A stretch of DNA of 64,000 nt from Sciurus carolinensis (GCF_902686445.1 NW_025920107.1:930001-994000); one strand, 5' to 3'. Positions 44,951 to 57,784 are shown, counted from the first letter of the stretch. Notes: generated by a model not told the origin, from the letters alone. Numbers and translations: made by a program.

Positions 44951-47900
44951 GCTTAGAAGATCCTTAACATTTTATACTCCCAGGGGCAGTCTCCAACTTC
45001 CAGAGGCAGAAGGCCTTCATGGCCTTCATTTCCTCAATTTGACCTGATCCAATATTTCTATACTAACTGCCTGTCCCCAATTCTGACTTCATTTACCCCT
45101 CTAATACTAGGAACTCCTTCACTGCTATAGGGAAAATGGGTGATGACTGATCTGGCTTCTTCAAGCTGGAAGTGCGCAGCATGGGGCAAGCAGTTTGGAG
45201 TTCCCTTTTTAGAAATTGGGTCAACTGAGGGGTCCAATAGAAACTTGGTTGGGGAAGAGCAGGCTGTAAAGGCATCTGAGGATGGGTGCTTCTATGAGAG
45301 AAGAACAAAAAGACATGTGTACTGAAATGAAATTGATACAATATAAATGTTGCGGAATCTGGAACATGCCAATGAATATCATAAAGATGACAGAAGTCAA
45401 TAATTCCTCACCAGGGGGTGGAAGAACTGAGAAGTTGTTCCCATAACAAGGCCTAGCAAAGGCTGGAGGGGACAAGGCCCTTATTTGGGGAATTTAACAT
45501 TGTCCAGGTTATCAGGAATGTAAACACAATATTTAACTCTTAATGTCATTGAGGTCCCCAGAAAATATAGTTAAGCTACTTAATGTCATCTTGTTTTTAT
45601 ACAATATCCCTTTATTGGTATAGCCTGTGTTAAGTAGAGATCTCTATATTTCTGTTACTTAGAGCTAGATAATCATACTAGCAAACATAGATAAAGCCTA
45701 TCTGTGAATGTAGGCCTTAAACTGACTAAAATCTTCTGACTCTGGCAGTTTCCCTTGATAGTTATCAGGCACATTTGCCTAAGAATCTTTCTTTTGTAGC
45801 TTCCACTCTTAATTTTAGTGGGCTAACACAACTGTACATCTTAAGTTACTTTTAGCTATTGTTTCTTTTAAATGCCCAAGAATGGCTGTATTTTGGTTTT
45901 TACTGTTTTGCTAGGTGTTTAAGATCAAGTTGGTCAAATTGACCTGGTTCCTGTCTTGTTAAAGAGTCAGCTGAGTTCCCACAGGGGTCACTCATAGAGA
46001 ACTTAAGAGCAGCTTCTTAGCTCCAAGAGTGCCATTGGTTAGGCAGGGTCTTCTTGATGAGGTGGCTCTCCTTGAAAGCATTAGGGGTGTCTCCCTTTTT
46101 CTATGACCCTCCTCTGCAGCAGATGCACAGAGTGATTTTCATCCTCTAGTCTCAACAATCTCCTTGATCAGGAGGTTGTGTGACCCAGAGTTGCAGTGCT
46201 CCTTAGAGAAGTCTTCTTATTCCCTGGGTTCAGGCTGACTTTCAGGGCAAGATACTGTTTTTTTGTTTTTTTGTTTTTTTCTCTTGGCCTCTGTATTTAA
46301 TTCCAATTTCTAAGTTTGAACTTAATCATTCAGCAAGCCAGTCTCACCAGTCATAAAGTAAGAGTACTGAGCTTTAACTTTAATGTCCATAACTTTACAG
46401 TCATTTACACTTTTATTAAAGTACTACTGCATACTATCTATTTTGAAGGTGATGGCCTATTATCACAAGTTACCTAGGTTGTATGTTCTGGAAGCAGCTA
46501 CTTCTGCAAAACAGTAACAGGCAACAGTTTTACAAAATGAAATTAGCAAGAGTAAAAACATATTTAGCTTGTATAATAGTTATCTTGAATTTTGGTTGAG
46601 TCCTACATTATATACCCTGTTTGATATCACAGTTATCTTTACAAAAACATCAAACTTTTGAGCACAACTTTAAATGAGTTAAAGTCTGGCTTTCTTTGGA
46701 GCCATTCTAACATGTAGCAGGGTGAGGCACAGCCTTATCTCAGGTAAGACAGGGCTCTTCATAAATCTTATGTAAAATGTTCTAATCCTAAAGGTAATTT
46801 TTGCCCCTTTTGCCATGACCAGCATGACCAAATTTTCAAGTTCAGTGAGGGGCAAATGAGTATTAGAAAATAAAGGTTTATAAGCACAGATTTTGAAGAT
46901 TAAGCTGAGATCAGATGGAGCTCTGTTCTCTGATGGAAATGCAGGACCTAAAGAGTTATGTTAGCAATCTTTATACTTGTCTTATTATTAGGTTAAAGAC
47001 TATGTAAGCATTATTCTTTGTTTTCAGGAAAACTACAGAGACTAGAACACCTATGTAACTTTTTCCCACAACTGCAAAGTGCAATGTTAGAAACTCTGTG
47101 TATCTCTCAAAGAAGTCCAATATCCAAAGTTACTCTAAGATGGACAGGAGCTAGAGAAGGGAACTGATGAAACACTGGTTATCTAGCAAAACAATTTCTT
47201 TCTGCCCAAGAGCTGTGTGCCTGAGATCAATGTAAGAGCTGATCAATGTACAGCTGATCAATGCCACAGCAGTTAGACATCTTGTGCTCCTACACAGGAA
47301 CATTCCCAGGCACCAGGCATGCTATAGTCATGAGTTCAGAGACCCCAATCTCAGTCATTGTTTTCCCATTTTTGCTATTGCCCATTACACTCTTTCTTAA
47401 ATGTCATTTTAAGAAGTTTAATATATTGATTTCTGAGTCCATATGAACATTAGTTAACACAGTCTAACATTATATCCAAAAAAGGAATCAATCAAAGAAA
47501 GGCTGAGAGAGTTTTTAACTTTTCTTTTATGTAGCAAAATGCTTTCACCTTCTACAATATGAACCTTTAAACAATCAGGCTGTCACTAACTCTTAGAAAT
47601 ACATTTACATTTAAATTTTTATCTCAGTGAAATAAGTAACCAATTTTACATACACCTTACTGATAATAGGTCCCATAATAGAACATTAAATGATAGAAAT
47701 AAATCCCCAGTAAAATGTACCCTTTAAGTTTAATATTACTTGTACAGACAAGTTTATTCTGGAGAATAGCAGCTTGACAAATTTCCTGCTTTAAAAACTT
47801 GTATACCTGGAAAATATGAATACATTTAATATACAAAGAGAGACCATTTCACAATTACCTTGACACTTTAATCTTACTAAATTCATTTTTGAAAGAAAAA

Positions 47901-48445
47901 TTTAGACTCTGTAACATAGTACAATACTCTTAACAGTTGTTTAACCATAATTGTTTAAACCCCAATTTTTAAGACTAATTGTTCTAAAGAATAAAACTTA
48001 ATAGACACAAAGTTAAGAGTAAATTAGTATTTCTTAGAAGTCCTTTTCATTTTACCATGTCATTTTACCATATAGGTTAAACTTTGGCTTATATCAGAAC
48101 ATTAGTATTTCACCTTAGGAAAAACCTTAAATAGCTTCAACTGTCTCATATACATACAACCAACTTAGTTAAACACAAACTTGTTGAAACTTGCCCTTTG
48201 CTTACACAGACTTTCTTAGCACTTACTTAGACCCTCATGTATTCCATCACACAAGCACTTTCTTACCCAGAAACATTTCTTTTCCTTTTTATTAAATATA
48301 TTTCCATATCCAAAACCTTTTATTTTCTCTTTCCTATCTGTTGACCCCTTTTTGTTCACATTCTGAAACAACTCTTATGAAATTTCTGAATTTAGACAAT
48401 TTACTCCAATTTAACCAGATAAAATACTTTATTGTTTATAGTAGT

Positions 48446-48640
48446 CTAACTGAAACACAGTGAGAGGGGAGATGGTAACTCTAAATCCAAATCTAAGAGC
48501 TCCTTGGAGCTTTGCAGAACTGGAGGGGGAGCAGGGAGAAGTGGTAAGGGAGCAGATGAAATGCTCACCCTCTGGGTTGGGATTTTACCTATTAGAACAT
48601 AACTCTTAATAACCTTGTTTTTAGTAATGACACAAAGCAA
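48446..48640 (-). pseudogene. Proline-rich, possibly gag-derived fragment, ERV copy 2
   Basis: The counterpart of 24190-24325, reading SAPLPLLPAPPPVLQSSKEL in an open frame on the minus strand. Its presence in both copies shows the fragment was part of the shared progenitor. A Gag origin is a guess from composition. Confidence 0.3.
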
Positions 48641-49799
48641 TGTTAAACACTTTTTAATTTACCAACCTATGAAAACACCAATAATATTTAAGTATGTTAT
48701 TCCATGGAATTTAAGGACTTAAGAGTATTTAATGATATTTAACAAGTAGAATTTTAACTTCCTAAATTAATCAGATGTCACCAACAAACACATTTGAGTA
48801 GTCCCACACATGTTAAATTTAATTTACTTATTTTGAAAAAACCAAGATATCAGACAAGTGTCCTGAACAGTATTTGTCCTCTCTTTCCTGTTGAAGAAAA
48901 GTCTTAGAAACAATTGATATTAGACATTGTTTAACATCAACATTCCATTAGTTTGCCCACCTACAGACTTGCGAGTTATTTCTAAAGACATTTTACTTTT
49001 ATTAGTTTACCCTGATTTAAATTGAACCCTTTGAAATCATGTGAATAAAAGTATTTGGATCCATTTTAAAATTTTAATTTTATGTGACCTTAAACAATTA
49101 CACATACACATAACACAAAAGCAAAGGCCTTGTAATGTTTATCTCCATTGCAATGTAACAGATGTTTAAAAATAACTCCAGAGTTGGATAAAAATAGAAC
49201 TAATCAAAAAGAAAAAAAAAATCATTAACCTATGTATGTAGGACCAAAATTATGAGCTCAAAAATACAGCATTAAAGAAAAACAAAACAAGAATCCTAGA
49301 AAATGAGTTAGTTCTGTGTAGCAACCCAGGAGTTTAAAAGGGACAACTTTTTTTTCTTCAGGTCACCCACCTCTTCCCGCTGAGACTGCTGCAGTTCATA
49401 TTCCAATGCAGGTTTCAGCAAGGCCAGGCAGGGAGGAAGGGGGATCACCTAGGACTTTTTAACCCTTTTTCTTCCTGGTTGTGAAATCAGGTTAGGTTTG
49501 AATGCAGAAAATCACAAAATATTATTTCTCACTACTTTTGAGGAATGGAGCTGCTGAACTCTCTGCCTAGGGGGATTGGAGTAAACAAATCTCTCAGGAA
49601 CAAGGAGAAGGATTGTAAAATACCCTGCAATGAGTATCCCTAAGCCTAAGATCAGATTAACACAATGAACATTTAATATGAGACAAGAGTAAAGACTGTA
49701 CGGTACAAAACACAAACAGACAGACATATAGTGTGCTAAATCAAAATTGGCTAGTTGGTATTTGTTGACAAAAAACAAACAATTTCCAATTGTGACAAA

Positions 49800-49880
49800 G
49801 AGTTGTCCAGATGCAACACAAAGGCTTCCCAGATGCAACATGAAAGTTGCCCAGATGTGACAAAGAGTCACCCAGGGTGA
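49800..49880 (-). repeat. Leader tandem array of ERV copy 2 (short)
   Basis: On the minus strand three clear CATCTGG units and a diverged fourth (CCCTGGGTGACTC) are present, where copy 1 has nine. Confidence 0.75.
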
Positions 49881-50060
49881 CAGAGTCAAGGGGCTGTCTC
49901 CCCAGATCCTACTGGGGTCCTATAGTGCATCCAACAGGACATTGCCAGCCCAGAACCAGAATCTGCAGGCAATCCAGAAAAAATGTGGCAATGCCTTACT
50001 CACTGGCCAAAGGTGTCACTTATGACTCTATGATCAGGTGTCTGTGTGGGCTTGGGGCAT

Positions 50061-50078
50061 ACTGGATGAGCCCCCAAT
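50061..50078 (-). other. Primer binding site of ERV copy 2, proline-tRNA type
   Basis: On the minus strand the site reads TGGGGGCTCATCCAGTAT, again 15 of 18 to the tRNA-Pro complement by my count. It shares two of its three deviations with copy 1. Confidence 0.7.
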
Positions 50079-50079
50079 A

Positions 50080-50519
50080 TGTTGTTCCCAGCGGCTTGAG
50101 ACCCCACAAAGACCACCATAGACCATGATCACTGCAAGCAACAAAGAGTCATTTATTAGCAAGCTCGAGCCTGGTCCTTCACGCACTCAGTAACCGGTGA
50201 TGCTAAGAGGTCCCGAGCACTTGTTTAGCAGGGTTTTTATAATGAAAGGCAAGCAGTTTTACAGTGTCTTTTTAATTGGTTAATATATAAAATTGTATAC
50301 AAATCATGTTAGTTTAAGTTCTGGGTCACCCTGACCGCCGAGAGGAGGGTTGTCATTATCTTTAGGTTTGCTTTTTTTTGCCAGCAAAGTTTGCTTTGGG
50401 TCAGCCACCTGGCCTTTACAGATAAGAGATGAAAATTCTTTGTGGCTTTTATGAGGGGTTGAGGGCAGTTTGGGAAGAGCCTCGTATTTACACAGGTGCA
50501 AGCTTTTTCTATCTTTTCA
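50080..50519 (-). repeat. 5' LTR of ERV copy 2
   Basis: It is collinear with 44075-44519. It starts (minus strand) TGAAAAGATAG and ends GGGAACAACA next to the primer binding site. A TATA-like ATTATAAAAACCC lies in the middle. Confidence 0.92.
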
Positions 50520-50523
50520 ATAC

Positions 50524-50600
50524 CAAAATTCTCCATTTCTGACAAACCCTAAGTGATATTTATGCTGATGATCAGATAACTATTTCACATAGTAAAGTTT
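50524..50600 (+). mobile_element. MER5A-like DNA transposon fragment, right piece
   Basis: The stretch AAAATTCTCCATTTCTGACA, followed by GATATTTATGCTGATGATC, resembles the later part of MER5A. It fits as the continuation of the piece ending at 44074 once the ERV is removed. Confidence 0.5.
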
Positions 50601-51505
50601 TAAAGTATAGACAGACAAATTGATGCCATGTGGGCACAATATAATATAAAGTGTTACTGTTACTGTTTAATCAGAAAATTAAATAATATACACACTTTAA
50701 TAAAATATGTTTTTAAAAAAACAAATTTCATAACTCCTCCTTTCTCAAAAAAATGGCAGAAAAGAGAATAAGACAATAAATGGATTGAAAAATCCTTTAA
50801 AGTATATGGTTGTCCACTTTTGCTACATATTTAAGAATTAATCACCAGAAGAACATTAACAAAAAATTGGTGTCAGCCCATTCATGGGATTCTGGTTGTG
50901 TTGATCTGGAATCCCAATAAAGCTCTCTGCTAGGTAATATAGGAAACATGAACAGCTAAAATATTTATTAGGGGAGAGATATAGTCATAACCACAACTTA
51001 AATGAATACTTTGGTTGAAATAGGTAAAGCAAATAAGAAAAGACTTGAAAGGAGACTCCTGAAAACCTTATTAGTAGTCAAAAAGAAATAATTATGGGGC
51101 AGAAAAATGAGTATGGTCAATTTTGGATTCCTAGACTAAATATTTTTTTTAATAAGAATTGGAAAAAAAAAATAAACCTGAATGTGGACAAATCCAACAC
51201 TCTGTTTTGTGGATATTTACTGTTTTGTAATACCCACTCTCCTAATATTTATTCATTTCTGTAATACAAAGGAAGGAGAGGGTCCATATTGGTTAAGGTG
51301 ATTTTCTATAATCAAAAAGAATTTAAATGTGATAGATTTGAAAACCTGTGTTTTGTAAAATTTCAGTGACAGAATAATAGGCTGGATTCATAGTGCATTA
51401 TTTTAATGGATTACCACCTTAACCCCATAAATTAATTAATTGGAAATTTTGGAGGAAGCAAAAAGTTTGTTGTAGGGAGGAAGACACTGAATTAGGGATT
51501 AATGT
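50601..51505. other. FMO5-relic intron 2, nothing seen
   Basis: AT-rich, no gene or confident repeat recognised. Confidence 0.4.
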
Positions 51506-51509
51506 CATG

Positions 51510-51670
51510 TGAACCAGTGTTTCTCAGTTTTCATTTGCATCTGAATCAGTAAGTCTAGGGAGGGGCCTAAAATTCTGCATTTCTAACAATGTCCCTAGTG
51601 ATCCCCTTTGTGCTGGTCCACAGACCATACTTGGGGAAGCAAGGATCTTGAACAGTGGTTCTCAAATTTC
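51510..51670 (+). mobile_element. MER5A-like DNA transposon
   Basis: It shows ACCAGTGTTTCTCAG, ATCTGAATCAGTAAGTCTAG, TTCTGCATTTCTAACAATG and CTGGTCCACAGACCATACTT, the order expected of MER5A with a central deletion. The final CAGTGGTTCTCAAATTTCAG could be the end or the start of a second copy. Confidence 0.7.
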
Positions 51671-52247
51671 AGTTATTTTTTCTTAAGCATTTAACTTGTT
51701 TTCTTTTTATTTTATGAATAATGCTGACAGTAACATCCTTTAACAATAATCTTTGTTTGCAAGGCTGAATATTTCTTAAAAGGATTTTTATATACATTGC
51801 AAAATTACTCAGAAAATATTATACTAACTTATACTCTCCCTAGTATGTTTTTATCTAACCCATTTTTACTCATTTAAATGACTGTGACCCAGCAATAGTA
51901 ACAATGGGGTAAATAACAACTTATACTGGAAAGAGACTTAGTACATTTTCTTGAGAGCAATGTCTCAATATATATGAAAATTCTTGAGGCTTATTCATTC
52001 ATCTAGGAAGTTCTCACTTGAAATTTCTTGTGATTGCCATCCAATGAGTGCTAAGACTGAATTTAATGTAACTACTTTGTTCACATGTTTAGAATTTTAG
52101 GTGGGATAGATAGAATTTCTGGGGGCTATTTGAATATTTCTCTATCCTAGATATTTTCTTTCATGTGCCTAGGTTTGGCTTCCTAAAATAATTGTGGTCT
52201 TAATGTAATTGGAGTTTTTATAGTAAAGATTTAGACTATCCCCAAAA

Positions 52248-52668
52248 ATCCCAGGTGTTCAAGTCTCGGTATCCAATACAGCATTGTCCAGAGGTGGGTA
52301 TTTTGGAAAGTGATTCACTCATTAGGGTTCTGACATCATCAATGGATTAATTCATTGACAGCTGAATGGATTACTAGGCAGTGGTAGAAACTGTAGGCAG
52401 GTGGGGGGACACAGTTGAAAAGCAGATCACATGTTCAGGGGGACTACCTTTGGGGACTCTATCTTGTCCTGGGCCTCTTCCCCCAACCCCTTCTTTCTGG
52501 CTACCATGAATTGAGAAGATTTCCTCTGCCATACCCTTCCACCATGATTTTCTGTGTTGCCTGAAGCCAAAAGCAGTGGAGCTGAAACCTCTGAATCCAT
52601 GAGCCAAAAGAATTCTTTCTCATTTTCAGGTATTTGGGTCATAGCTACCATAGCTAACTTCTTACATG
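52248..52668 (+). mobile_element. Probable MaLR-type LTR or similar old repeat
   Basis: The stretch has GGTGGGTATTTTGGAAAGTG, ATTCATTGACAGCTGAATGG, a pyrimidine-rich centre and CATGAGCCAAAAGAATTC, then TCATTTTCAGGTATTTGGG. This is a familiar interspersed-repeat layout. The family is not named with confidence. Confidence 0.4.
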
Positions 52669-52981
52669 CCTGCTACATTCCACCAAACTGAGCCTTCTAA
52701 GACTCCCAGGTGGAAGCTGCAAGGCTACTTATTACTTAGTATTGAAAGTCATTCAGTGGCATTTCAACTGTATACTGTTGGTCAAAGGCAAGTCGTAAAG
52801 ATACTGAGATTCAAGGGGAAGGAACTACACAGAGGTACAAGTACTGGAAGATATATGGAGGTGGTGTATGTGTGCATTTGTTTGAATTGGCATTTATTTT
52901 AGGAAATTTTTCAACTATTCACTCTTTGTAAATCATGATATTAGTTCTCAAGTTGCCATTAATACTTCTAATTTACTGCAG

Positions 52982-53170
52982 GAAAATCCTGAAGGAGGGA
53001 GACTCAGTATTTACAAATTGGTGATCATCAATTCTTCTAAGGAGATGATGTGCTTCAGTGACTACAGCACCCCAGATCATTATCTTAACTTAATGCACAA
53101 TTCCTAGGTCCTTGAGTATTTCAGGATGTATGCAAAAGACTTCAACCTTTTAAAGTATATCCAGTTCAAG
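52982..53170 (+). pseudogene. FMO5: FMO5 relic, exon 3 with stop
   Basis: Acceptor TTTACTGCAG is followed by [20 protein letters not shown] and EMMCFSDY, then [24 protein letters not shown]. The stop is a CAG to TAG change. The exon keeps the family length of 189 bp and an intact GTAGGC donor. Confidence 0.94.
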
Positions 53171-55041
53171 GTAGGCAGTTTTGTGGGTGTCTTTGTGTTT
53201 GAAATTCTTCATCAAGTAAATGAATAATGTGGCTTCATTTACCAGTGCTTATGTGTAAATATTAGCTTGATATGCTCAAGTACAAAGACTACACTCTTTG
53301 TTATCTCTTTAAAATAACCCTGGGATATTCTCTCATATATTTTGGCTGCAGATACAGAAAGATACCTGCCACCAGTATTTTCATTGTCTTCTTTTCACAC
53401 TCTGCTTATAATAAAGAAGATGAGGGAAATGAATAAGTATGGGAAATTTAAATCTTTCTGGTTCCACTACTTTTCCACTATTGATTTATTCTTTTGTACT
53501 TTCTGAGGCACTTTTCAATATATTATTTTATGTGATCATCAAAACCACCTGGTGAAGTCCTTAGTGACTGGGAAGTTATTGAGGAAGCAAAGAAGTTAAA
53601 TCTGGAGGAGAGAGTAGAACACTGAATTAGGAAACAAAACCCTGAATTCTGGCCCTTGTTCTTACCACTAATTAACTTATGACCTGAGATGAGTTAGTTT
53701 CTCAACTTGAATTTATCATAATTTTCTTTTTATGTAAAAGAAGATAATTGTACTGTATGACTTTTGGTTCCTTTCTTCTCTAAAGTCTGCTGTGATTTTT
53801 CCATAATTTATAATCATGACCATAAACAGATATACCACCTGGCTTAAAGCCCAAACCTTCCACCTTTTTCTGTTTAGCAACAATAACGAAATGGTATTAT
53901 CTGGTGACAATTTCCAAAGCCAGTCATTTACAGCACAGTTGTGCATCTCTGACCTGTTTAAGTGTCAGATCTTGAACAAGTTTGTTACTGTACTAAGCAG
54001 TGATGATGCAAAGACAAAAAAATGTAAATTAACTAAGTAACTATTTTTAAAGACACAGAAAAATGAAGAAAATTATTATACATATAAGTAATAAACCAAG
54101 TGATAAGTGCTATAGAGATCTATACATTGCAGCTCAAAGAGGGATGTTTAACCCATCAGGGAAGAGGAATCAAGTTCCAGGAAAGATTTTTAGAGAAGAT
54201 AATGTCCAAGCTGTCTTGAGTAGAAAGGACTCTACCAAATGAAGAATGAATAAATGGATGATCCAAGTAGAAGCACCAGCCTGTGTAAAAACACATGACA
54301 GGAACTATAAATTGTACAGGATCGTTAAGGCTTAGTGTCTCTATTATTCAACCAAGACATTATAGCCAAGGCCCTAGAAGCTCATTGGAATGCATTCTTG
54401 ATGTTTCCTTAGGCTTATTGCTTTTTATTGAAAAGCTAAAAATTATATCACTATTTTCCTTTCTCACAACCTCTTTCTCTATAGTTACTTGTAAAGTGGG
54501 CATATGTAAAAGGCAAAGAGAGATTCCTTTAAAGAAATCTGAAATATTTTCCTGCTCTAAAATAAAATGGAGCCTCATAGTCACATGTTTGAGGTTAGTC
54601 AAAGAGAACAGGATTTTAGTGTCAGAAGACATCAGAGAATTTGGGGATGTCTGGGGTTAGTGAAGGAATAGGTGTTTAGTGCACAGAGTGTCACAGAAGT
54701 ACAGGAGAAATTCAGGATTTATTCAGGTGCTACAATGCCTTAAGGCAGAGACTAGAAATTCTCAAAAATCCTACTTTTCTAGAGGCACAGGAGAGTACAT
54801 TAGTCTGTCAACTTCATTTTACTTTATCTGCCTTATAGAAGACTTCTCAATTGAACCACAACCTCAAACAAAACTGTTCTTTATGGTGTATGAAAATCAA
54901 ATAATCTTGCAAGGACACTAATGATGTGATGGTACCTGCAGTATCAACTTTTGTGTAACATTTTACATAAGTCATGTCTGGAAAGATATACATTGTACTG
55001 GCTATGGTTACAGTCCCCTATATATGTTACTTTGCTTTCAG
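53171..55041. other. FMO5-relic intron 3
   Basis: Non-coding. An L2-like purine-rich stretch is possible near 54110-54280; otherwise nothing recognised. Confidence 0.35.
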
Positions 55042-55204
55042 ACCACTGTGTACAGTGTGAAGAAGATGCCTGATTTCTCTACTTCAGGCCAATGGGAGGT
55101 GGTCACTGAGTGTGATGGGAAAAAGAAGGTTAATGTCTTTGATGGAGTCATGCTTTGCACTGGCCATCACACTAATGCTCACTTACCCCTGGAAAGCTTT
55201 CCAG
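55042..55204 (+). pseudogene. FMO5: FMO5 relic, exon 4, still open
   Basis: Acceptor GCTTTCAG and donor CAG|GTGAGT are both good. The exon reads [20 protein letters not shown], then VTECDGKKK and [15 protein letters not shown] with no stop and the family length of 163 bp. It is among the best-preserved pieces of the relic. Confidence 0.95.
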
Positions 55205-55385
55205 GTGAGTGACTTACCAGAAAGGAGGTTGACCCTAAAACCATGCCTTTGACACTGAGGAATAGAAGGTCGTGGTCTGAGTGATTTTTACTTTGGGGTG
55301 AAATAAGGCCTACCCTAATTGTGCATGTTCCCTTGAAAATGGGATAATTTGTTTTATTGCCATTTGGGCAATGGTAATTTTAGAG

Positions 55386-55905
55386 TTTAGAGGTCTATGA
55401 ACAATCATGCCACCACGTAATGCCATTTCAGTCAAGGCTGGAAAACATACAGAATGGTGATCCCATAAGATTATAATGTGGACTGAAAAATTCCCATTGG
55501 CTGAGTAGTATCATAGCCATTAAAATATCATGGTGATTTTGATGTATAAACCCATTTGCACTGTCACTTGTATAAAATTATAGCTCACACAATTATGTAT
55601 GTGGTACATAATAAAAATAAACAACCATGTTACTGGTTTATGTATTTACTGTACTACATTTAGTGTAGAATGTACTATTTCTACTTATAGAAACATTTAC
55701 TGTAAAGCAGATTGCCATGTTACACCAAATAGCCTCACATGTCTCATGTTTATTGTGGGTCTTGATTGTATCAGGAGGCCACATCGAGTGACTGGCCTAA
55801 ACAATTTATGCTTGTGTAAGTACTTCTATGATGTTTTCACAATAATGAAACCAACTTACAGCAAATTTTTGGGAATGTATGTATTTCTGACAAGTAGAAC
55901 ATGAT
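55386..55905. mobile_element. Probable ancient DNA transposon fragment
   Basis: Terminal-looking stretches face each other: CAATCATGCCACCACGTAAT on the left and CAAGTAGAACATGATTAT on the right. Internal words such as CCATAAGATTATAATGTGG are familiar from an old mammalian DNA transposon, which I cannot name securely. Confidence 0.4.
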
Positions 55906-56452
55906 TATATTTATTTTCACAATGACTTTGGTCTTCTTAAGGATCAAAAAGGAAGACTGTGGAACTCTTACCAAGCATTGGTTCACATGTGGAATTTTTC
56001 AGTGATTGAGAAAACAAATATTGAGTTTCTAAGGGTTAAATGAAAGCTTGAATAATTTAGTTTCAGTTTGGGGCCTGAACTTTCTTTTTATAAAAAATGC
56101 ACTTTATATATATCCTAGAGTATACAGAAACATATATACTCTAATTGAAATGGAAGTATGTATCTAAAGGAATGAAAAGACAAAAGAGAATGGCAGTTTT
56201 CTGAGACAGTTTGGATTTGTGAGTCTGCAAATACAAAAAAAAAGTACTTACAATAAAGGAATCACAAGTTACTATTCTGGGACTATGGAAGAAAAAAATA
56301 AGCAAAAGTATTCAGAATGACAAGAATAACTGAACAAAGGGAGATCATAAGAATAATATGTTCTTCAACTTTAAATTCTACAAAAGAATGATTTTACAAA
56401 TGATATCCATCATATAAACTATCATCCAAAATTATTTTATATTCTCCTTTAG

Positions 56453-56592
56453 GAATTGAGAAGTTCAAAGGACAATACTTCCATAGTCAAGACTATAAAA
56501 ACCCAGAGGCATTTGCTGGAAAAAGAGTTTTTATAATTGTCGGGAATTCTGGAGGAGATCTGGCTGTAGAGATTAACTACACAACCAAGCAG
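56453..56592 (+). pseudogene. FMO5: FMO5 relic, exon 5 (NADP-binding region)
   Basis: The exon reads [20 protein letters not shown] and then [19 protein letters not shown] with no stop. The FMO signature FxGxxxHxxxY is present. The NADP-binding loop, GIGNSGG in the family, reads VGNSGG: three bases are missing (140 bp instead of 143), and the first glycine is lost. Splice sites are intact. Confidence 0.94.
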
Positions 56593-56844
56593 GTTTGAGT
56601 CAATGATTTACTTTGCTTCATTCTATCTTCAGTCTTATCAAGAAGGTAGACCCAACAGAGTATGGATGACTGCACCATTGCCCATCATTACCAGTGGCAA
56701 ATATGGGGCTTGGTTTCATTGCCTAAATTGACATCATGTATGATGCTAATGGAGAGGCATGATTACTGGTTAGAGTTCCACTATTCAGTTGGCTTTATGC
56801 TAAGGAATAAGTTCACTGCTTCAGACTGCACTCAGAATCCCATT

Positions 56845-56975
56845 TAGGGCTTGGGCTATAGCTCTTTGGCAAGGCCTGGCATGTGTGAGGCACTGGGTTT
56901 CATCCTTAGCACCACAAAAAAATATACAAATAAAACAAAGGCATCTGTCCATCTATAACTACCAAAAAATTTTTT
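56845..56975 (+). repeat. ID-like SINE
   Basis: Body GGGCTATAGCTCTTTGGCAA, GGCATGTGTGAGGCACTGGG and TTTCATCCTTAGCACC with an A-rich tail. It lies in FMO5-relic intron 5. Confidence 0.75.
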
Positions 56976-57239
56976 AAAGAATCCTAGTTAGCCTCTCCCT
57001 GGCCTTGATGAAGACCAGGTATTTGCTGGAAGAAGTTATATAAATGCAATATTGAGAGTGTGAATTGTCCATTGGCCAGAAGAAATGCCATGTTCTCATA
57101 TAAAGGAAGACACATTTTGGTAATTAAAAACTTTTACTTAACAGGATGGTGCATGAGTTTCCTTTTTGTCACTCAAAGGGAAAAAAAATAAGCAATCTAA
57201 TCTTTCCAAAAACATATGGATATCAGCACTTGCCAACTA

Positions 57240-57405
57240 AGTCACTTCCCCAGCTCTTTTTATATTTTATTTAGAGACAGGGTCTCACTGAGTTGATTAG
57301 GGCTTGCTAAATTGCTGAGGCTGGCTTTGAACTCATGATCCTCCAGTCTCAACCTCTGGAGCCACTGGGATTATAGGCATGCACCACTGAACCCAGCCTA
57401 TTCCA
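57240..57405 (-). repeat. B1-type SINE, minus strand
   Basis: The reversed B1 half is clear: AGAGACAGGGTCTCACTGAG, TGCTGAGGCTGGCTTTGAAC and GGGATTATAGGCATGCACCA. Only a trace of the ID half precedes it. Confidence 0.85.
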
Positions 57406-57429
57406 TGATTTTTAATGAGTCCTATAGTT

Positions 57430-57760
57430 GGTAAGTGCTAGTGAAGTTCAGAGGATGGAGAGAGAATTCTCAGTCTGAAAGGTCAGTGGTGTTCTCATAG
57501 AGGAAGGCAACTTGATTTGGATGTTAAAAATGAATGGGCTGAGGAGAATTTAAAAGAGGAACTTTTCAAGCACATTAACTTTAAACAGAAACATAGTGGT
57601 GGATCAGAGTGAGATATATTCTTGGACAGTGTTTAGGAAGGAAAATGGCAGGAAATTTTTTAAAAAGATTGTACAGTACTAAAATGCCACACTAGTGAGT
57701 TTGAACTTAATCTTGAATAAAGTGGGAGTGCTTTCAGATTGTGAGCCAAAATGATAAATG
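57430..57760. repeat. Possible L2-like sequence
   Basis: Purine-rich sequence of L2 3' appearance immediately before FMO5 exon 6; diverged and uncertain. Confidence 0.25.
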
Positions 57761-57784
57761 TAAATAATATTTTCCATGCCTTAG

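Larger units (their letters stand above)
44075..50519 (-). mobile_element. Class I (gammaretrovirus-like) ERV, non-autonomous, copy 2, inverted
   Basis: A second element of the copy 1 family, in the opposite orientation. Its 5' LTR is at 50080-50519, its 3' LTR at 44075-44519 and its internal region between. The 4-bp target duplication ATAC (44071-44074 and 50520-50523) flanks it. The primer binding site is again tRNA-Pro-like. Its internal region is collinear with copy 1, including the env TM remnant, the proline-rich fragment and A/T-run landmarks, but has fewer leader repeats. By eye its LTRs differ from each other by about 5%. The LTRs of the two copies are clearly different subtypes (about 440 versus 414-425 bp). 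It is antisense to the FMO5 relic, in intron 2. Confidence 0.92.

Noticed and set aside
52374..52651. Two overlapping minus-strand frames as a gene
   Set aside because: They fall in an old interspersed repeat with no protein homology recognised.
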